From Saprospiraceae bacterium (GTDB lineage Bacteria > Bacteroidota > Bacteroidia > Chitinophagales > Saprospiraceae): DNA of 64,000 nt. The stretch lies in assembly GCA_016710235.1 (NCBI GenBank), contig JADJLG010000001.1, positions 1,167,501 to 1,231,500 on the forward strand, given 5' to 3'. Below are positions 9,471-20,038 of this stretch, one piece after another (within the stretch, counting starts at the first letter, position 1; the number at the start of each line of letters is the position of its first letter). Under the pieces are notes generated by a model, which did not search any database, was not told the DNA's origin, and was given only the letters and a program-made list of their open reading frames with translations. The translations under genes and the position numbers were made by a program.

Positions 9471-10997
9471 TTAAATCTTTACAAATCTACCCGACTGTAG
9501 TTTTTGATTGGCGCGATGGATGACATAGTAATAAATGCCCGCACTGAATTGGCTCAGATTGATCTTGTGCTTGTATGCCGTCTCTATGCGCGAGCTGTAA
9601 ACCTGTGTCCCCCATTCATTGAATATGGAGATCTCGGATGCTTTGTAGTGGTACTCATTGCTGTACACATAGAGGTCTTCCTGTGCGGGATTCGGTGCCA
9701 GAACATAGTGTTCCGGATAGGATTCTTTTTCTGTGATGCCTACAGGATTGCAGCCCGGGATCAGGCAGCCGTTGCTGTCCACCCGTACCAACCAGTTTCT
9801 GCTTTCATAAATCTCAGGTAGCCAACTGATGCCTCCAAAATAAAATCCACCATCCCGAGAGAGGCCGAGATTGAAAAACAACTCTACCAGGTTGTCCACT
9901 GCACTGTATTCCTGCTCCCACAATATCTTCCCATCCATATTGAGTTTATGTGCCATTCCATTTCTCAAATCATCATCAAAAATATCTCCGGTTCTTTGCA
10001 TATCCCCTGCACATATGATATTTCCATCCAGGGTAGGCTTACATCGCCAATATTCAATTTGTTCGTAATTTCGAGTATCTTTAAATTCATGAATAATTTT
10101 TCCTGACGTATCGATGATACTATACAATATCGCAGCAGTATCCGTCTGAAAATCAAAGCTGCTTCCCAATAAGATCAGATTGCCGTCAGGTCTTTCCTGA
10201 ATGTACATATACCGATCAGCAAATCCCGGTGAAGCAATTTCCTTATACCATAATACAGTTCCTTCTTTGTTTAATTTTACAATCAATCGATTGCCTGTGA
10301 CGGCTGCTTTGGAATTAAATCCACAGACATAAATATTGCCCAGATGATCTTCCGTAACGTGGCTAAACCAGTGTAGATCTCTGGGTCGGGAAGTATCATA
10401 AAACTCGCGATACCATTTCTTCTCTCCGAGGCTATCCGTGCAGAGTATGAATGCTCTGCCCCATCCAAGGCCACCTGCAAATTCCCTGTAATATTTGCCC
10501 GAAAGGCCGCAAAATATCAGGTCGCCGTCGCTGTGTTGATGAAAACTCCAGAGGTCGTTGGCGTCGTATTCTACCGGATAAATCTTTTCATCCAGTTTGT
10601 TGAAATCTCCGTCAAAAAATGCCAACCAGTTTTGATTTGAAGTAAAACTGTCCTGCACAATACGTCCAGCTACGATATATCTGCCATCTCTGAGTTGAGC
10701 CATCAAACGTGGAGTACTCGGCTCCTGCACTGTATCAGAAATCGGCTTGGCCCACTCCACATTTCCTCTTTGATCCAGTTTGCTCACAAATGTGTAATTG
10801 AAAGTCTGCTTTGGGTCCAAACTCCAGGCTATAGATCCAAAATAGGCTTTACCCTGTTCATCTTCAATAATATCTGTATCTATTCCTTCTACGATTCTAC
10901 TGATATTTTTTCTATAGGATTCGTACACACGAGAATACTGCGCTATACATTCAATCTGAATCAGGAAGAGTAAGAATACTATCAGGTAATTTTTCAT
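9471..10997 (-). CDS. T9SS-exported propeller-like protein, copy 1
   Basis: The 508-residue protein has a signal peptide (about residues 1-20, ending CIAQ), then repeated segments of the kind 'xGNVEWAKxxSD' and 'DGNLILLGSS' that resemble the blades of a beta-propeller, and a C-terminal T9SS type A sorting domain of about 75 residues starting at 'VLAPNPAQEDLYVY' and ending 'GRFVKI'. It should cross the outer membrane by type IX secretion and remain at the surface or be released. The function is unknown. Its middle block ('RDLHWFSHVTEDHLGNIYVC' onward, about residues 205-265) differs strongly from copies 2 and 3, while its N-terminal third matches copy 2. Confidence 0.88.
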   Translation of the reverse strand: MKNYLIVFLLFLIQIECIAQYSRVYESYRKNISRIVEGIDTDIIEDEQGKAYFGSIAWSLDPKQTFNYTFVSKLDQRGNVEWAKPISDTVQEPSTPRLMAQLRDGRYIVAGRIVQDSFTSNQNWLAFFDGDFNKLDEKIYPVEYDANDLWSFHQHSDGDLIFCGLSGKYYREFAGGLGWGRAFILCTDSLGEKKWYREFYDTSRPRDLHWFSHVTEDHLGNIYVCGFNSKAAVTGNRLIVKLNKEGTVLWYKEIASPGFADRYMYIQERPDGNLILLGSSFDFQTDTAAILYSIIDTSGKIIHEFKDTRNYEQIEYWRCKPTLDGNIICAGDMQRTGDIFDDDLRNGMAHKLNMDGKILWEQEYSAVDNLVELFFNLGLSRDGGFYFGGISWLPEIYESRNWLVRVDSNGCLIPGCNPVGITEKESYPEHYVLAPNPAQEDLYVYSNEYHYKASEISIFNEWGTQVYSSRIETAYKHKINLSQFSAGIYYYVIHRANQKLQSGRFVKI

Positions 10998-11162
10998 TTT
11001 GTTGATTGTTGGAATGAGTATTATTTTAATCCAAACTCTTTGGATTTAGAATTGGGGTAGATGATCAAAACCGGAATAAAAATAAATTAATTTATCCGAT
11101 AATTGATCACTCTTTCCACCTGATATCCTGCAAGTAGGTCGGTCTAGTATCCAACCCGGCTA

Positions 11163-12689
11163 TTAAATCTTTACAAATCTGCCCGACTGTAGTTTTTGAT
11201 TGGCGCGATGGATGACATAGTAATATATGCCCGCACTGAATTGGCTCAGATTGATCTTGTGCTTGTATGCAGTCTCTATGCGCGAGCTGTAAACCTGTGT
11301 CCCCCATTCATTGAAAATGGAGATCTCGGATGCTTTGTAGTGGTACTCATTGCTGTACACATAGAGGTCTTCCTGTGTGGGATTCGGTGCCAGGACATAG
11401 TGTTCCGGATAGGATTCTTTTTCTGTGATACCTACAGGATTGCAGCCCGGGATCAGGCAGCCGTTGCTGTCCACCCGTACCAACCAGTTTCTGCTTTCAT
11501 AAATCTCAGGTAGCCAACTGATGCCTCCAAAATAAAATCCACCATCCCGAGAGAGGCCGAGGTTAAAAAACAACTCTACCAGGCTGTCCACTGCACTGTA
11601 TTCCTGCTCCCACAATATCTTCCCATCCATATTGAGTTTGTGTGCCATTCCATTTCTCAAATCATCATCCAAAATATCTCCGGTTCTTTGCATATCCCCT
11701 GCGCATATGATATTTCCATCCAGGGTAGGTTTACATCGCCAATATCCTATTGACTCGTAATTTCGAGTATCTTTAAATTCATGAATAATTTTTCCTGATG
11801 TATCGATGATACTATACAATATCGCTACTGAATCCGTCTGATAATCATAGCTGCTTCCCAATAAGATCAGATTGCCGTCAGGTCTTTCCTGAATGTACGT
11901 ATATCGATCAGCAAATCCCGGTGAGTCTATCTCTTTAAACCATATTAATCTACCATCAGCAGTAAACTTTGCATACAACGCATTCCAATCCCGATCATTT
12001 CTGAAGTTTTGTCCGCATACATAAAGATTACCCAGGTGATCTTCGGTGACATGATAAAAACTGTACAGATCAAATGGAAGAACTGTATTATCAAACTCGT
12101 GATACCATTTCTTCTCTCCGAGGCTATCCGTGCAAAGTATGAATGCTCTGCCCCATCCAAGGCCACCTCCAAATTCCCTGTAATATTTGCCGGAAAGGCC
12201 GCAAAATATCAGGTCACCATCGCTGTGTTGATGAAAACTCCAGAGGTCGTTGGCGTCGTATTCTACCGGATAAATCTTTTCATCCAGTTTGTTGAAATCT
12301 CCGTCAAAAAATGCCAACCAGTTTTGATTTGAAGTAAAACTGTCCTGTACAATACTCCCCCCTACGATATACCTGCCATCTCTGAGTTGCGCCATCAGGC
12401 GAGGAATGGAGGGCTCTTGAACTGTATCAGAAATCGGCTTGGCCCACTCCACATTTCCTAGTCGATCCAGTTTGCTCACAAATGTGTAATTGAATGTCTG
12501 CTTTGGGTCCAAACTCCAGGCAACAGATCCAAAATAGGCTTTACCCTGTTCATCTTCTATGATGTCAGAAAATATTCCTTCGGCTATCCGGTTGATATTT
12601 TTTCTATAGGATTCGTACACACGAGAATACTGTGCTATACATTCAATCTGAATCAGGAAGAGTAAGAATAATATCAGGTATTTTTTCAT
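11163..12689 (-). CDS. T9SS-exported propeller-like protein, copy 2
   Basis: 508 residues with the same layout as its neighbours: signal peptide, propeller-like repeats, and a T9SS sorting domain ending 'GRFVKI'. It shares the N-terminal third with copy 1 ('YTFVSKLD', 'VQDSFTSNQNWLAFF') and the middle block with copy 3 ('FDLYSFYHVTEDHLGNLYVC'), but is unlike both around residues 285-325 ('SSYDYQTDSVAILY', 'NYESIGYW'). This pattern points to gene conversion among the copies. The 165-bp gap to copy 1 could contain a promoter; no good match was found. Confidence 0.88.
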   Translation of the reverse strand: MKKYLILFLLFLIQIECIAQYSRVYESYRKNINRIAEGIFSDIIEDEQGKAYFGSVAWSLDPKQTFNYTFVSKLDRLGNVEWAKPISDTVQEPSIPRLMAQLRDGRYIVGGSIVQDSFTSNQNWLAFFDGDFNKLDEKIYPVEYDANDLWSFHQHSDGDLIFCGLSGKYYREFGGGLGWGRAFILCTDSLGEKKWYHEFDNTVLPFDLYSFYHVTEDHLGNLYVCGQNFRNDRDWNALYAKFTADGRLIWFKEIDSPGFADRYTYIQERPDGNLILLGSSYDYQTDSVAILYSIIDTSGKIIHEFKDTRNYESIGYWRCKPTLDGNIICAGDMQRTGDILDDDLRNGMAHKLNMDGKILWEQEYSAVDSLVELFFNLGLSRDGGFYFGGISWLPEIYESRNWLVRVDSNGCLIPGCNPVGITEKESYPEHYVLAPNPTQEDLYVYSNEYHYKASEISIFNEWGTQVYSSRIETAYKHKINLSQFSAGIYYYVIHRANQKLQSGRFVKI

Positions 12690-12854
12690 GTTGTTGCTTG
12701 TTGGAATGAGGATTATTTTAGTCCAAACTCTTTGGATTTAGAATTGGGGTAGATGATCAAAACCGGAATAAAAATAAATTAATTTATCCGATAATTGATC
12801 ACTCTTTCCACCTGCTATCCTGCAAGTAGGTCGATCAAGTATCCAACCCGGCCA

Positions 12855-14381
12855 TTAAATCTTTACAAATCTACCCGACTGTAGTTTTTGATTGGCGCGA
12901 TGGATGACATAGTAATATATGCCTGCACTGAATTGGCTCAGATTGATCTTGTGCTTGTATGCCGTCTCTATGCGCGAGCTGTAAACCTGTGTCCCCCATT
13001 CATTGAATATGGAGATCTCGGATGCTTTGTAGTGGTACTCATTGCTGTACACATAGAGGTCTTCCTGTGTGGGATTCGGTGCCAGGACATAGTGTTCCGG
13101 ATAGGATTCTTTTTCTGTGATACCTACAGGATTGCAGCCCGGGATCAGGCAGCCGTTGCTGTCCACCCGTACCAACCAGTTTCTGCTTTCATAAATCTCA
13201 GGTAGCCAACTGATGCCTCCAAAATAAAATCCACCATCCCGAGAGAGGCCGAGATTGAAAAACAACTCTACCAGGCTGTCCACTGCACTGTATTCCTGCT
13301 CCCACAATATCTTCCCATCCATATTGAGTTTGTGTGCAAATCCATTTCTCAAATCATCATCCAAAATATCTCCGGTTCTTTGCATATCCCCTGCGCATAT
13401 GATATTTCCATCCAGGGTAGGCTTACATCGCCAATATTCTATTTGTTCATAATTTCGAGTATCTTTAAATTCATGAATAATTTTTCCTGATGTATCGATG
13501 ATACTATACAATATCGCAGCAGTATCCGTCTGAAAATCAAAGCTGCTTCCCAATAAGATCAGATTGCCGTCAGGTCTTTCCTGAATGTACATATATCGAT
13601 CAGCAAATCCCGGTGAGTCTATCTCTTTAAACCATATTAATCTACCATCAGCAGTAAACTTTGCATACAGCGCATTCCAATCCAGATCATTTCTGAAGTT
13701 TTGTCCACATACATAAAGATTACCCAGGTGATCTTCGGTGACATGATAAAAACTGTACAGATCAAACGGAAGAACTGTATTATCAAACTCGCGATACCAT
13801 TTCTTCTCTCCGAGGCTATCCGTGCAAAGTATGAATGCTCTGCCCCATCCAAGGCCTCCTCCGGGTTGATTGTAATACTTGCCGGAAAGGCCGCAAAATA
13901 TCAGGTCGCCGTCGCTGTGTTGATGAAAACTCCAGAGGTTGTTGGCGTCGTATTCTACCGGATAAATCTTTTCATCCAGTTTGTTGAAATCTCCGTCAAA
14001 AAATGCCAACCAGTTTTGTAGCTCTGTCATACTATCTTGGACAATACTGCCCCCTACGATATACCTGCCATCTCTGAGTTTGGCCATCAAGCGAGGGGTG
14101 CTTGGTTCGAGTACTGTATCAGATATTGGCTTAGCCCATTCAACCTGACCCTCTTTATCTACTTTAGATAAAAACGTATAACTATATAATTGTTTTGGGT
14201 CCAAACTCCAGGCAACAGATCCAAAATAAGCCTTACCCTGTTCATCTTCTATGATGTCAGTTCCAATCCCCTCTGCTATCCGGTTGATATTCTTTCTATA
14301 GGATTCGTACACACGAGAATACTGCGCTATACATTCAATCTGAATCAGGAAGAGTAAGAATAGTATCAGGTATTTTTTCAT
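12855..14381 (-). CDS. T9SS-exported propeller-like protein, copy 3
   Basis: Start chosen at 14381 because it aligns with the MKKYLI start of the other copies and puts the signal peptide at the N-terminus; an in-frame ATG 66 bp upstream is unlikely. 508 residues with the same layout as copies 1 and 2. The N-terminal block is distinct ('YTFLSKVDKEGQVEWAKP', 'VQDSMTELQNWLAFF'). The middle block matches copy 2 and the 285-325 block matches copy 1. It lies 90 bp downstream of the long beta-helix gene, with a hairpin between them. The function is unknown. Confidence 0.88.
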   Translation of the reverse strand: MKKYLILFLLFLIQIECIAQYSRVYESYRKNINRIAEGIGTDIIEDEQGKAYFGSVAWSLDPKQLYSYTFLSKVDKEGQVEWAKPISDTVLEPSTPRLMAKLRDGRYIVGGSIVQDSMTELQNWLAFFDGDFNKLDEKIYPVEYDANNLWSFHQHSDGDLIFCGLSGKYYNQPGGGLGWGRAFILCTDSLGEKKWYREFDNTVLPFDLYSFYHVTEDHLGNLYVCGQNFRNDLDWNALYAKFTADGRLIWFKEIDSPGFADRYMYIQERPDGNLILLGSSFDFQTDTAAILYSIIDTSGKIIHEFKDTRNYEQIEYWRCKPTLDGNIICAGDMQRTGDILDDDLRNGFAHKLNMDGKILWEQEYSAVDSLVELFFNLGLSRDGGFYFGGISWLPEIYESRNWLVRVDSNGCLIPGCNPVGITEKESYPEHYVLAPNPTQEDLYVYSNEYHYKASEISIFNEWGTQVYSSRIETAYKHKINLSQFSAGIYYYVIHRANQKLQSGRFVKI

Positions 14382-14419
14382 GTTGTTGTAATTAATTTTC
14401 ATGCTGCATAAATTAATAA

Positions 14420-14448
14420 TTTGGTGCAGCGAGCAATGCTGCACCAAA
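14420..14448 (-). terminator. Hairpin after the beta-helix protein gene
   Basis: TTTGGTGCAGC (14420-14430) and GCTGCACCAAA (14438-14448) form a perfect 11-bp stem with a 7-base loop. On the minus strand the following bases are AT-rich but without a long T run, so termination is likely but not certain. Confidence 0.5.
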
Positions 14449-14471
14449 ATATAACAAATTCACAATATAGA

Positions 14472-17400
14472 TTATAATTTTTCAAATAACCTGGAGTCAA
14501 AGACCTTCCCATCTCGACTCAGGCTCAGGAGATAAAATCCGGGTGTGAGTGATGTGACATTCTGCGATACTTTATCATGCCCGTACAGAAAATCGCGCGT
14601 CAACAGAAGCCTGCCTTCGACATTGTGTATAGTTAATGTCAAATTATTTTGGCCATCAGAAGAGTTTGTGAGAGTAAACTCCAAATGGTCTGCGACAGGA
14701 TTATTCAGGCCAACTATCGAAGATTCTTTCATGTTTTGGCTCGATTTTTTACCCTCTGTGCCATAAGTGTGAACCGTCTCATCTACCCATACCGGGAAAA
14801 TATAATCGTAATACTGACCCAAGATGTCCTGGGCTATTGCAGCAGCCTGATTCTCATGGTCAGAGAGATTCACCAAAGTATTGATCTCGGTGGTGTTCAA
14901 TTGTGACAATCCATTCTGAGGGTTGCTGTGAGCAAGCAATATCTGGAATACGAGGCCAAAATCGACATTGTCAGGATTGGAAGCTGACAGTGAGTTCACA
15001 GTATTGTTAGCTCCCTGTGCGTCCCCATTCCTCAACTGATACAGGGCATAAGTGATGCGATTGCCATCCTGCGGCAGGTTAGAGATAATATTCACGTATT
15101 GACTGACTAAGCCGGCATCTGAGTAATAGCGCGCGAGGTCATTGCCCAGCCAATACTTGAGGTCTCCATTCGGCAAGCCATCGTACATGGATTGGTAATA
15201 ATTTACGTTTCCGGGTCCGAGCATCGGGTCAAACATACAACCCTCCTGTATTCCATTTACCCAACAAGTAGGTGTGGTCACCTTCGGTGGAGCGGTATTG
15301 TAAATTGGCCTTCCAGATTGTAATGCATCCTTCAAATAATACTTCATGTCATTGGCTGCGTTCGCTATATGATTGATGGGCACATACTGCATGGCGCCGT
15401 CGTTGAAAGTATTGTCAGGAGTGTAAGAAATTTCCGGTTGGCTTGATAAACACAATCCCTGGTCCTTCACCTCACCGGCCAGATTCCAGGCTCTGGTCTG
15501 CTGTGTGAAGCTGTTACAATTGAGAGATAATCCTTTGTTCTTACCCGTCGTCTTCTCTCCTTCCCACAAATCTGTAAAATTGTTTTTCTTGTGAAGACTT
15601 GGAGCATCCGTCGTACCAAGGCTGTAGATGCCATAATCTTTCAAGCTTTGATTGGTATTGATCGAAGTAAAGCTATTCTGATCTGCGATTTTGATTCGAG
15701 TAGATGCCAGATTATATACGCCTATACCACGATTCCATTGCACGATTTGTAAGAGTTGATTACTGGTATAATGGCCCTTTGAGGTAAATGAATTCATATT
15801 CTGAATCCGATTTTCGGTGCCACCGCTCATCCTCACGCCAATATAATTTCCGGTAAATACATTTGAACCATCCACTTTTATTCCTTGCATTTTAAGCAAG
15901 CTATTCGATACATACAGTCCTTGATAGAGATTGGTGAATGTACTGTTGCCTATTTTGAAAGCAGTATTGAATACCCGGATACCATCACCGCGGTAAGGTG
16001 CGTACAAATTTGTTGAATTCGTAAAACTGCAAGATCCAAATTCTATCGAAGATTGATCTACACCGCTAGAATAAATAAAAGCCTCCGTCCCTCTTACAGT
16101 GGAAATGGCATTAGCGTACTGATCAGTAGCAAAGAACCGATATGAAGGATCCTTGAGCAGACTGTTGCACAGAAATTCTGTGTTTGTAAAATGCGATGTA
16201 TTCTGAGCGCATTTTGCAAAGTGAACTCCACGAAAACAATTTTCAAAATGGCTGTTTGTGGAAGTAATCAAAGCTCCACCCATGGTTTCAGATGGTCGAA
16301 TACGTCCGGATTGGTCATAGACGCTTTTGTCTGCCATAATTCCATACTTGGCATCCATGATAGTGGCTCCATTCATGACTACCTCTCCTCCAGATTGCAA
16401 TTCGATACCATCCCACATTCCATTTAAAGGACAAGATGACAATCCGCGTAGTGTGCATTGATTTAAGATTAATTTACCACCGGGTTGTACCTGAATTTTA
16501 GGGATTGCAACATTCTCAGAAGGCAAATTTTTATTTAAAATATCAAAATCAATTTGGTCCCAACTTGCAGCAAATTCTATCACAGCTCCGGGCCCTATGG
16601 TCAATTCACCACCTGCTTTGACGATCACTGTCGCATTTACTTTTCTGGAACTAGACCACGTTGCAATATTATTGATTGAAACATTGCTCGTGATATCATT
16701 TTGACCATTGAAACTTGTTTTTGATTGGCAGTTATTGTTCAGCTTGTACACATAATAATCTTCATCATGTAACTCATTATTTCCACCTACAAGTATATCG
16801 CCATCGCAATTTGAGGTGATATCGAATGAACAATTAATATTCCAATCGTCATTAAAAGTCCCAAATTTCTTATCACCCAGATTGGTGTTAAATGACGTTA
16901 AAGTCCCTGAGGATAAGACATCGGTACTATTGGGAATAGTCGTCGTTTTTGCCCCTAAAATAACGATCCTCCCGTCGATCAATTCCATATCGGGCCAGTA
17001 TTCAGGGGCCTCAGCGACTCCGACATTTACAGCTTGGGTGATGCCACCACCTTGAGCAGATAATGAATATTTCACTAAGGCAATATCAGAGTATTCATAT
17101 CTATGAAGATTGCTATATTCACTACAATTATCTCCGGAATTTACTTCAGGATCAAAGAAATAATCAAATCTGCAGGTAATAAATAGATTTTCACCATCCT
17201 GGAGTATATCCCAGGCTTCCTCATTTTCATTCTCATAAGTTGAAACCGGAATTCCGGTACAAATAGGTTCATCGCCGGGTAGATCTGTGTATTTACCGGC
17301 GGCTACTAAACTGCTTTCAGAAAACACCTGCATTGGAAAATTTGGCATTGATTTTCCATTGATGTCCAAAAATCCGATCAGACAGTCCTTAACGGGATTA

Positions 17401-18176
17401 TCACTTGTATAACCAATGTATGCATACTTAATATCGGGATGACCTGTGACTTTTATCATCCTGCGGATGTCAGTATTTGCCGGACCAATAAAATATCCCG
17501 TATTATTCGGATCGTTATTGAAAGGTATAATATTTCCATTTTCGTCAGTGTTAACGATGACAGAATTCCACCCACCATTTGGATTATTTACATATCCGGT
17601 ACCGAACATGACATTCGTATTTCCCACTTGGGTCAAAGGGCCATAGCGTAAGTTGGCATTTTCAAGGCCATTGATATTGTGGATGAGATGTTTGGGATAG
17701 CCGGGCCTTGGATTTCCAGTAGTTTTATCTGCAACAAGAATCAAAGAATTGTTCGGGCCACTGCATGGATTAGATCTTTCGCCTCCAGTTGCTACAATAT
17801 TGTCACCAGATTCGAAAATATTAATAAATTCGCCATATCCATAATCCACGTAGTATTCTCGTTCCCAAACCAATTTATTGGTAATATTATTGTACTTACC
17901 AACTATCGCAAGTCTTGGTTCGTATTTTGGATCCGGACAAAGGTCATTTACGTCTTGAAATACTGTGTATCCCGCGAAATAAACATGAATACAATCAACA
18001 CTCGGACAAAGTGAGAATATCCAATCCTCTGACTCGCCGTGATTTAAACCCGACTCAAAAGAAAGAGTTGATTTTTTTACAAAAGGTTGCCCAAACGAAT
18101 ATTGGATAAACGAAATCAATAAAAGTGAAATAGCTGATATCAAACGATAGTATCGTTTGATTTGATAAGTTTTCAT
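14472..18176 (-). CDS. Large T9SS-exported beta-helix surface protein
   Basis: About 1234 residues. The start at 18176 places the hydrophobic signal segment 'LISAISLLLISFIQYSFG' near the N-terminus; an upstream ATG at 18200 would add only eight residues. Residues up to about 500 contain propeller-like strands. The region of about 520-900 has the short repeated strands of a right-handed parallel beta-helix ('VNATVIVKAGGELTIGPGAV', 'GGKLILNQCTLRG', 'GEVVMNGATIMDAKYGI'). A T9SS type A sorting domain ends the protein ('LTPGFYLLSLSRDG'). Such proteins are typically surface adhesins or polysaccharide-binding proteins; the ligand is unknown. It heads the same-strand tandem gene array. Confidence 0.85.
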   Translation of the reverse strand: MKTYQIKRYYRLISAISLLLISFIQYSFGQPFVKKSTLSFESGLNHGESEDWIFSLCPSVDCIHVYFAGYTVFQDVNDLCPDPKYEPRLAIVGKYNNITNKLVWEREYYVDYGYGEFINIFESGDNIVATGGERSNPCSGPNNSLILVADKTTGNPRPGYPKHLIHNINGLENANLRYGPLTQVGNTNVMFGTGYVNNPNGGWNSVIVNTDENGNIIPFNNDPNNTGYFIGPANTDIRRMIKVTGHPDIKYAYIGYTSDNPVKDCLIGFLDINGKSMPNFPMQVFSESSLVAAGKYTDLPGDEPICTGIPVSTYENENEEAWDILQDGENLFITCRFDYFFDPEVNSGDNCSEYSNLHRYEYSDIALVKYSLSAQGGGITQAVNVGVAEAPEYWPDMELIDGRIVILGAKTTTIPNSTDVLSSGTLTSFNTNLGDKKFGTFNDDWNINCSFDITSNCDGDILVGGNNELHDEDYYVYKLNNNCQSKTSFNGQNDITSNVSINNIATWSSSRKVNATVIVKAGGELTIGPGAVIEFAASWDQIDFDILNKNLPSENVAIPKIQVQPGGKLILNQCTLRGLSSCPLNGMWDGIELQSGGEVVMNGATIMDAKYGIMADKSVYDQSGRIRPSETMGGALITSTNSHFENCFRGVHFAKCAQNTSHFTNTEFLCNSLLKDPSYRFFATDQYANAISTVRGTEAFIYSSGVDQSSIEFGSCSFTNSTNLYAPYRGDGIRVFNTAFKIGNSTFTNLYQGLYVSNSLLKMQGIKVDGSNVFTGNYIGVRMSGGTENRIQNMNSFTSKGHYTSNQLLQIVQWNRGIGVYNLASTRIKIADQNSFTSINTNQSLKDYGIYSLGTTDAPSLHKKNNFTDLWEGEKTTGKNKGLSLNCNSFTQQTRAWNLAGEVKDQGLCLSSQPEISYTPDNTFNDGAMQYVPINHIANAANDMKYYLKDALQSGRPIYNTAPPKVTTPTCWVNGIQEGCMFDPMLGPGNVNYYQSMYDGLPNGDLKYWLGNDLARYYSDAGLVSQYVNIISNLPQDGNRITYALYQLRNGDAQGANNTVNSLSASNPDNVDFGLVFQILLAHSNPQNGLSQLNTTEINTLVNLSDHENQAAAIAQDILGQYYDYIFPVWVDETVHTYGTEGKKSSQNMKESSIVGLNNPVADHLEFTLTNSSDGQNNLTLTIHNVEGRLLLTRDFLYGHDKVSQNVTSLTPGFYLLSLSRDGKVFDSRLFEKL

Positions 18177-18957
18177 GAATAATAATTTAAAGGTTAACAA
18201 ATATGTTAATTGGAGTTATTTAAGGTATAAAAAGCCAGTCTTCTCAATACATAAGAGTGATCATAGGTATTAATTAACCGGCTATACCGAGCATGATGGC
18301 AGGAAGCATTTTTCAGATTTTGTTGTTATCATAATAAAATAATTAATTAAGGTGAACAAATGTATCATCGTAAAAGTATTTGGCAAATAACTCACAATAA
18401 GTATTTTTTGGATAAAATCTTTCTATGTTTTGTATTTAGTTGTAAAATTCAGATTTTATACATATTTTTTTTTCAATGTGTCTCCTGTGTTGTAAGAAAA
18501 AAGAAAAGAATTGTTACTCTAAATTTAATTTGGTGTTTATAAACTCGTAATTTTTACATGAAGATTTTAAAGTAAATGAATTTCACTCCGTAATCAAATG
18601 CATTGCCAATAATAGATTCGTGTCAATCATTTTTTGATGCAGGAGGTAAAAAGCAGCACCAGAATTCTTTATTACCGATCAAAATGAAATATTAGAGAAC
18701 ACTAGTTTACTCACTTATGCTCAATCACAGTATCGAATCAGTTTTGCTCGGGATGCCACATTAACGAGTGAAATCGTTCAAATGAATTTTGTCTTGCGAA
18801 AATCGGTTAGATCAAAAGTTTTTATTTTTTTTTCAGTTTAATTTTCACGACGATTTCAAGGACTAAATCCGGATTTATTCTCCTCGAGATCTATTTAAAA
18901 GATACTAGCCGGACTCTAAATTTCTTGAATTATTAAAGTTGGTCAAATCATTCACTC
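18177..18957. other. Gene-free stretch with a possible gene remnant
   Basis: About 780 bp of AT-rich DNA. At 18650-18841 a start-less plus-strand frame reads 'APEFFITDQNEILENTS...' for 62 codons and may be the tail of a lost gene. AAATCCGGATTT near 18865 is a short palindrome. No RNA gene was recognised. Confidence 0.4.
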
Positions 18958-19986
18958 TTATGAAAACTGTCTCAGAAAGCGAAGATCGTTTTCAAAGTAA
19001 TATCTGATATCCGGTATTTTGTAAAGCAGCATTGCCTGGCGCTCTATGCCCATACCAAATGCAAATCCGCTATATTCCGTTGGATCGATGCCACAATTGG
19101 ACATGACGGCGGGATCCACCATGCCACAACCCAGAATTTCTAGCCACCCGGTACCTTTGGTGATGCGATGATCCGTTTCGTCTTTCAATCCCCAATAGAT
19201 GTCCATTTCTGCTGAGGGTTCGGTAAAGGGAAAATAAGAAGGTCTCAACCTGATACGCGTTTCCGGACCGAACATTTCTTTGGCAAAATAAAGCAGAGTC
19301 TGTTTTAAATCTGCCATAGAAACAGCGCGATCGATATAGAGGCCCTCTACTTGATGGAATTGACAGTGAGACCTGGCTGATATGGTCTCATTGCGATAGA
19401 CTTTTCCGGGGGCCAGTATGCGTATTGGTGGCTTGTGACTGGTCATGAAGCGCGACTGTACGGAGGAGGTATGTGTTCGCAAAAGTCGTGAAGTAAAGTC
19501 TCTGAGATAAAAAGTATCCTGCATGTCTCTCGCAGGATGGTCATCTGGTGTGTTGAGCGCAGTAAAATTGTGCCATTCATCTTCTATTTCCCGGTCTTCG
19601 GCTACCTCAAAACCAATCTGACCAAAAATGCTGACTATGCGATCCATCACCAAGGTAATCGGATGTTTGCTACCCGAGCTGAGGTCTCGTGCAGGCAAGC
19701 TCATATCCGGCGCTGAGACATCCATCTTAGATCCTGAGGTAGAGGCATTTTGTTTAGCAGCTTCAAAGCGTTCTTCTGCCAGTTGCTTGATCGAGTTGAT
19801 CCTCTGACCGAATTCCTTTTTCCTGGAAGCTTCTACTTCTGTAATCCGGCTAAAGAGAGGTTTGAGCTTGTTTTTACTGCCCAGATAGAGCTGTCTGAAT
19901 TGTTCTGCACCGCTTTCTCCCTCAATCGAACAGGCCTCAACTTCATGTCGCAGAAGTTCCAATTCCTCAAATATATCGCCGATCAT
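18958..19986 (-). CDS. pheS: Phenylalanine--tRNA ligase alpha subunit
   Basis: PheS forms the catalytic half of the alpha2-beta2 phenylalanyl-tRNA synthetase. The 342-residue length is standard. It has the N-terminal coiled-coil arm (about residues 1-90), then the class II catalytic domain with motif 2 'YRNETISARSHCQFHQVEG' and motif 3 'GFAFGMGIERQAMLLY', ending in the usual 'DLRFLRQF'. It lies 52 bp downstream of phoH on the same strand, so the two are probably co-transcribed. pheT is not in the window, as is common in Bacteroidota where the two subunits are unlinked. Confidence 0.97.
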   Translation of the reverse strand: MIGDIFEELELLRHEVEACSIEGESGAEQFRQLYLGSKNKLKPLFSRITEVEASRKKEFGQRINSIKQLAEERFEAAKQNASTSGSKMDVSAPDMSLPARDLSSGSKHPITLVMDRIVSIFGQIGFEVAEDREIEDEWHNFTALNTPDDHPARDMQDTFYLRDFTSRLLRTHTSSVQSRFMTSHKPPIRILAPGKVYRNETISARSHCQFHQVEGLYIDRAVSMADLKQTLLYFAKEMFGPETRIRLRPSYFPFTEPSAEMDIYWGLKDETDHRITKGTGWLEILGCGMVDPAVMSNCGIDPTEYSGFAFGMGIERQAMLLYKIPDIRYYFENDLRFLRQFS

Positions 19987-20038
19987 AAGACAAAGATTTG
20001 TGGATCAAAAGTAATCAATCATCACCAGAGGTCGTGGA

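Larger units (their letters stand above)
9306..14381 (-). repeat. Tandem array, three units of 1692 bp
   Basis: Gene ends at 9471, 11163 and 12855 are spaced exactly 1692 bp apart, and both full intergenic gaps are 165 bp. Intergenic sequences are nearly identical, including the CCAAActcTTTGG inverted repeat. The units are one gene plus its upstream region, the product of unequal crossing-over. Confidence 0.95.

Noticed and set aside
9504..9821. 105-codon plus-strand ORFs repeated in each tandem copy
   Set aside because: They are antisense shadows of the conserved T9SS sorting region and repeat only because the genes do.
18360..18542. 60-codon plus-strand ORF in the gap before pheS
   Set aside because: Low-complexity, Phe/Lys/Cys-rich product of AT-rich DNA with no start context or recognisable family.
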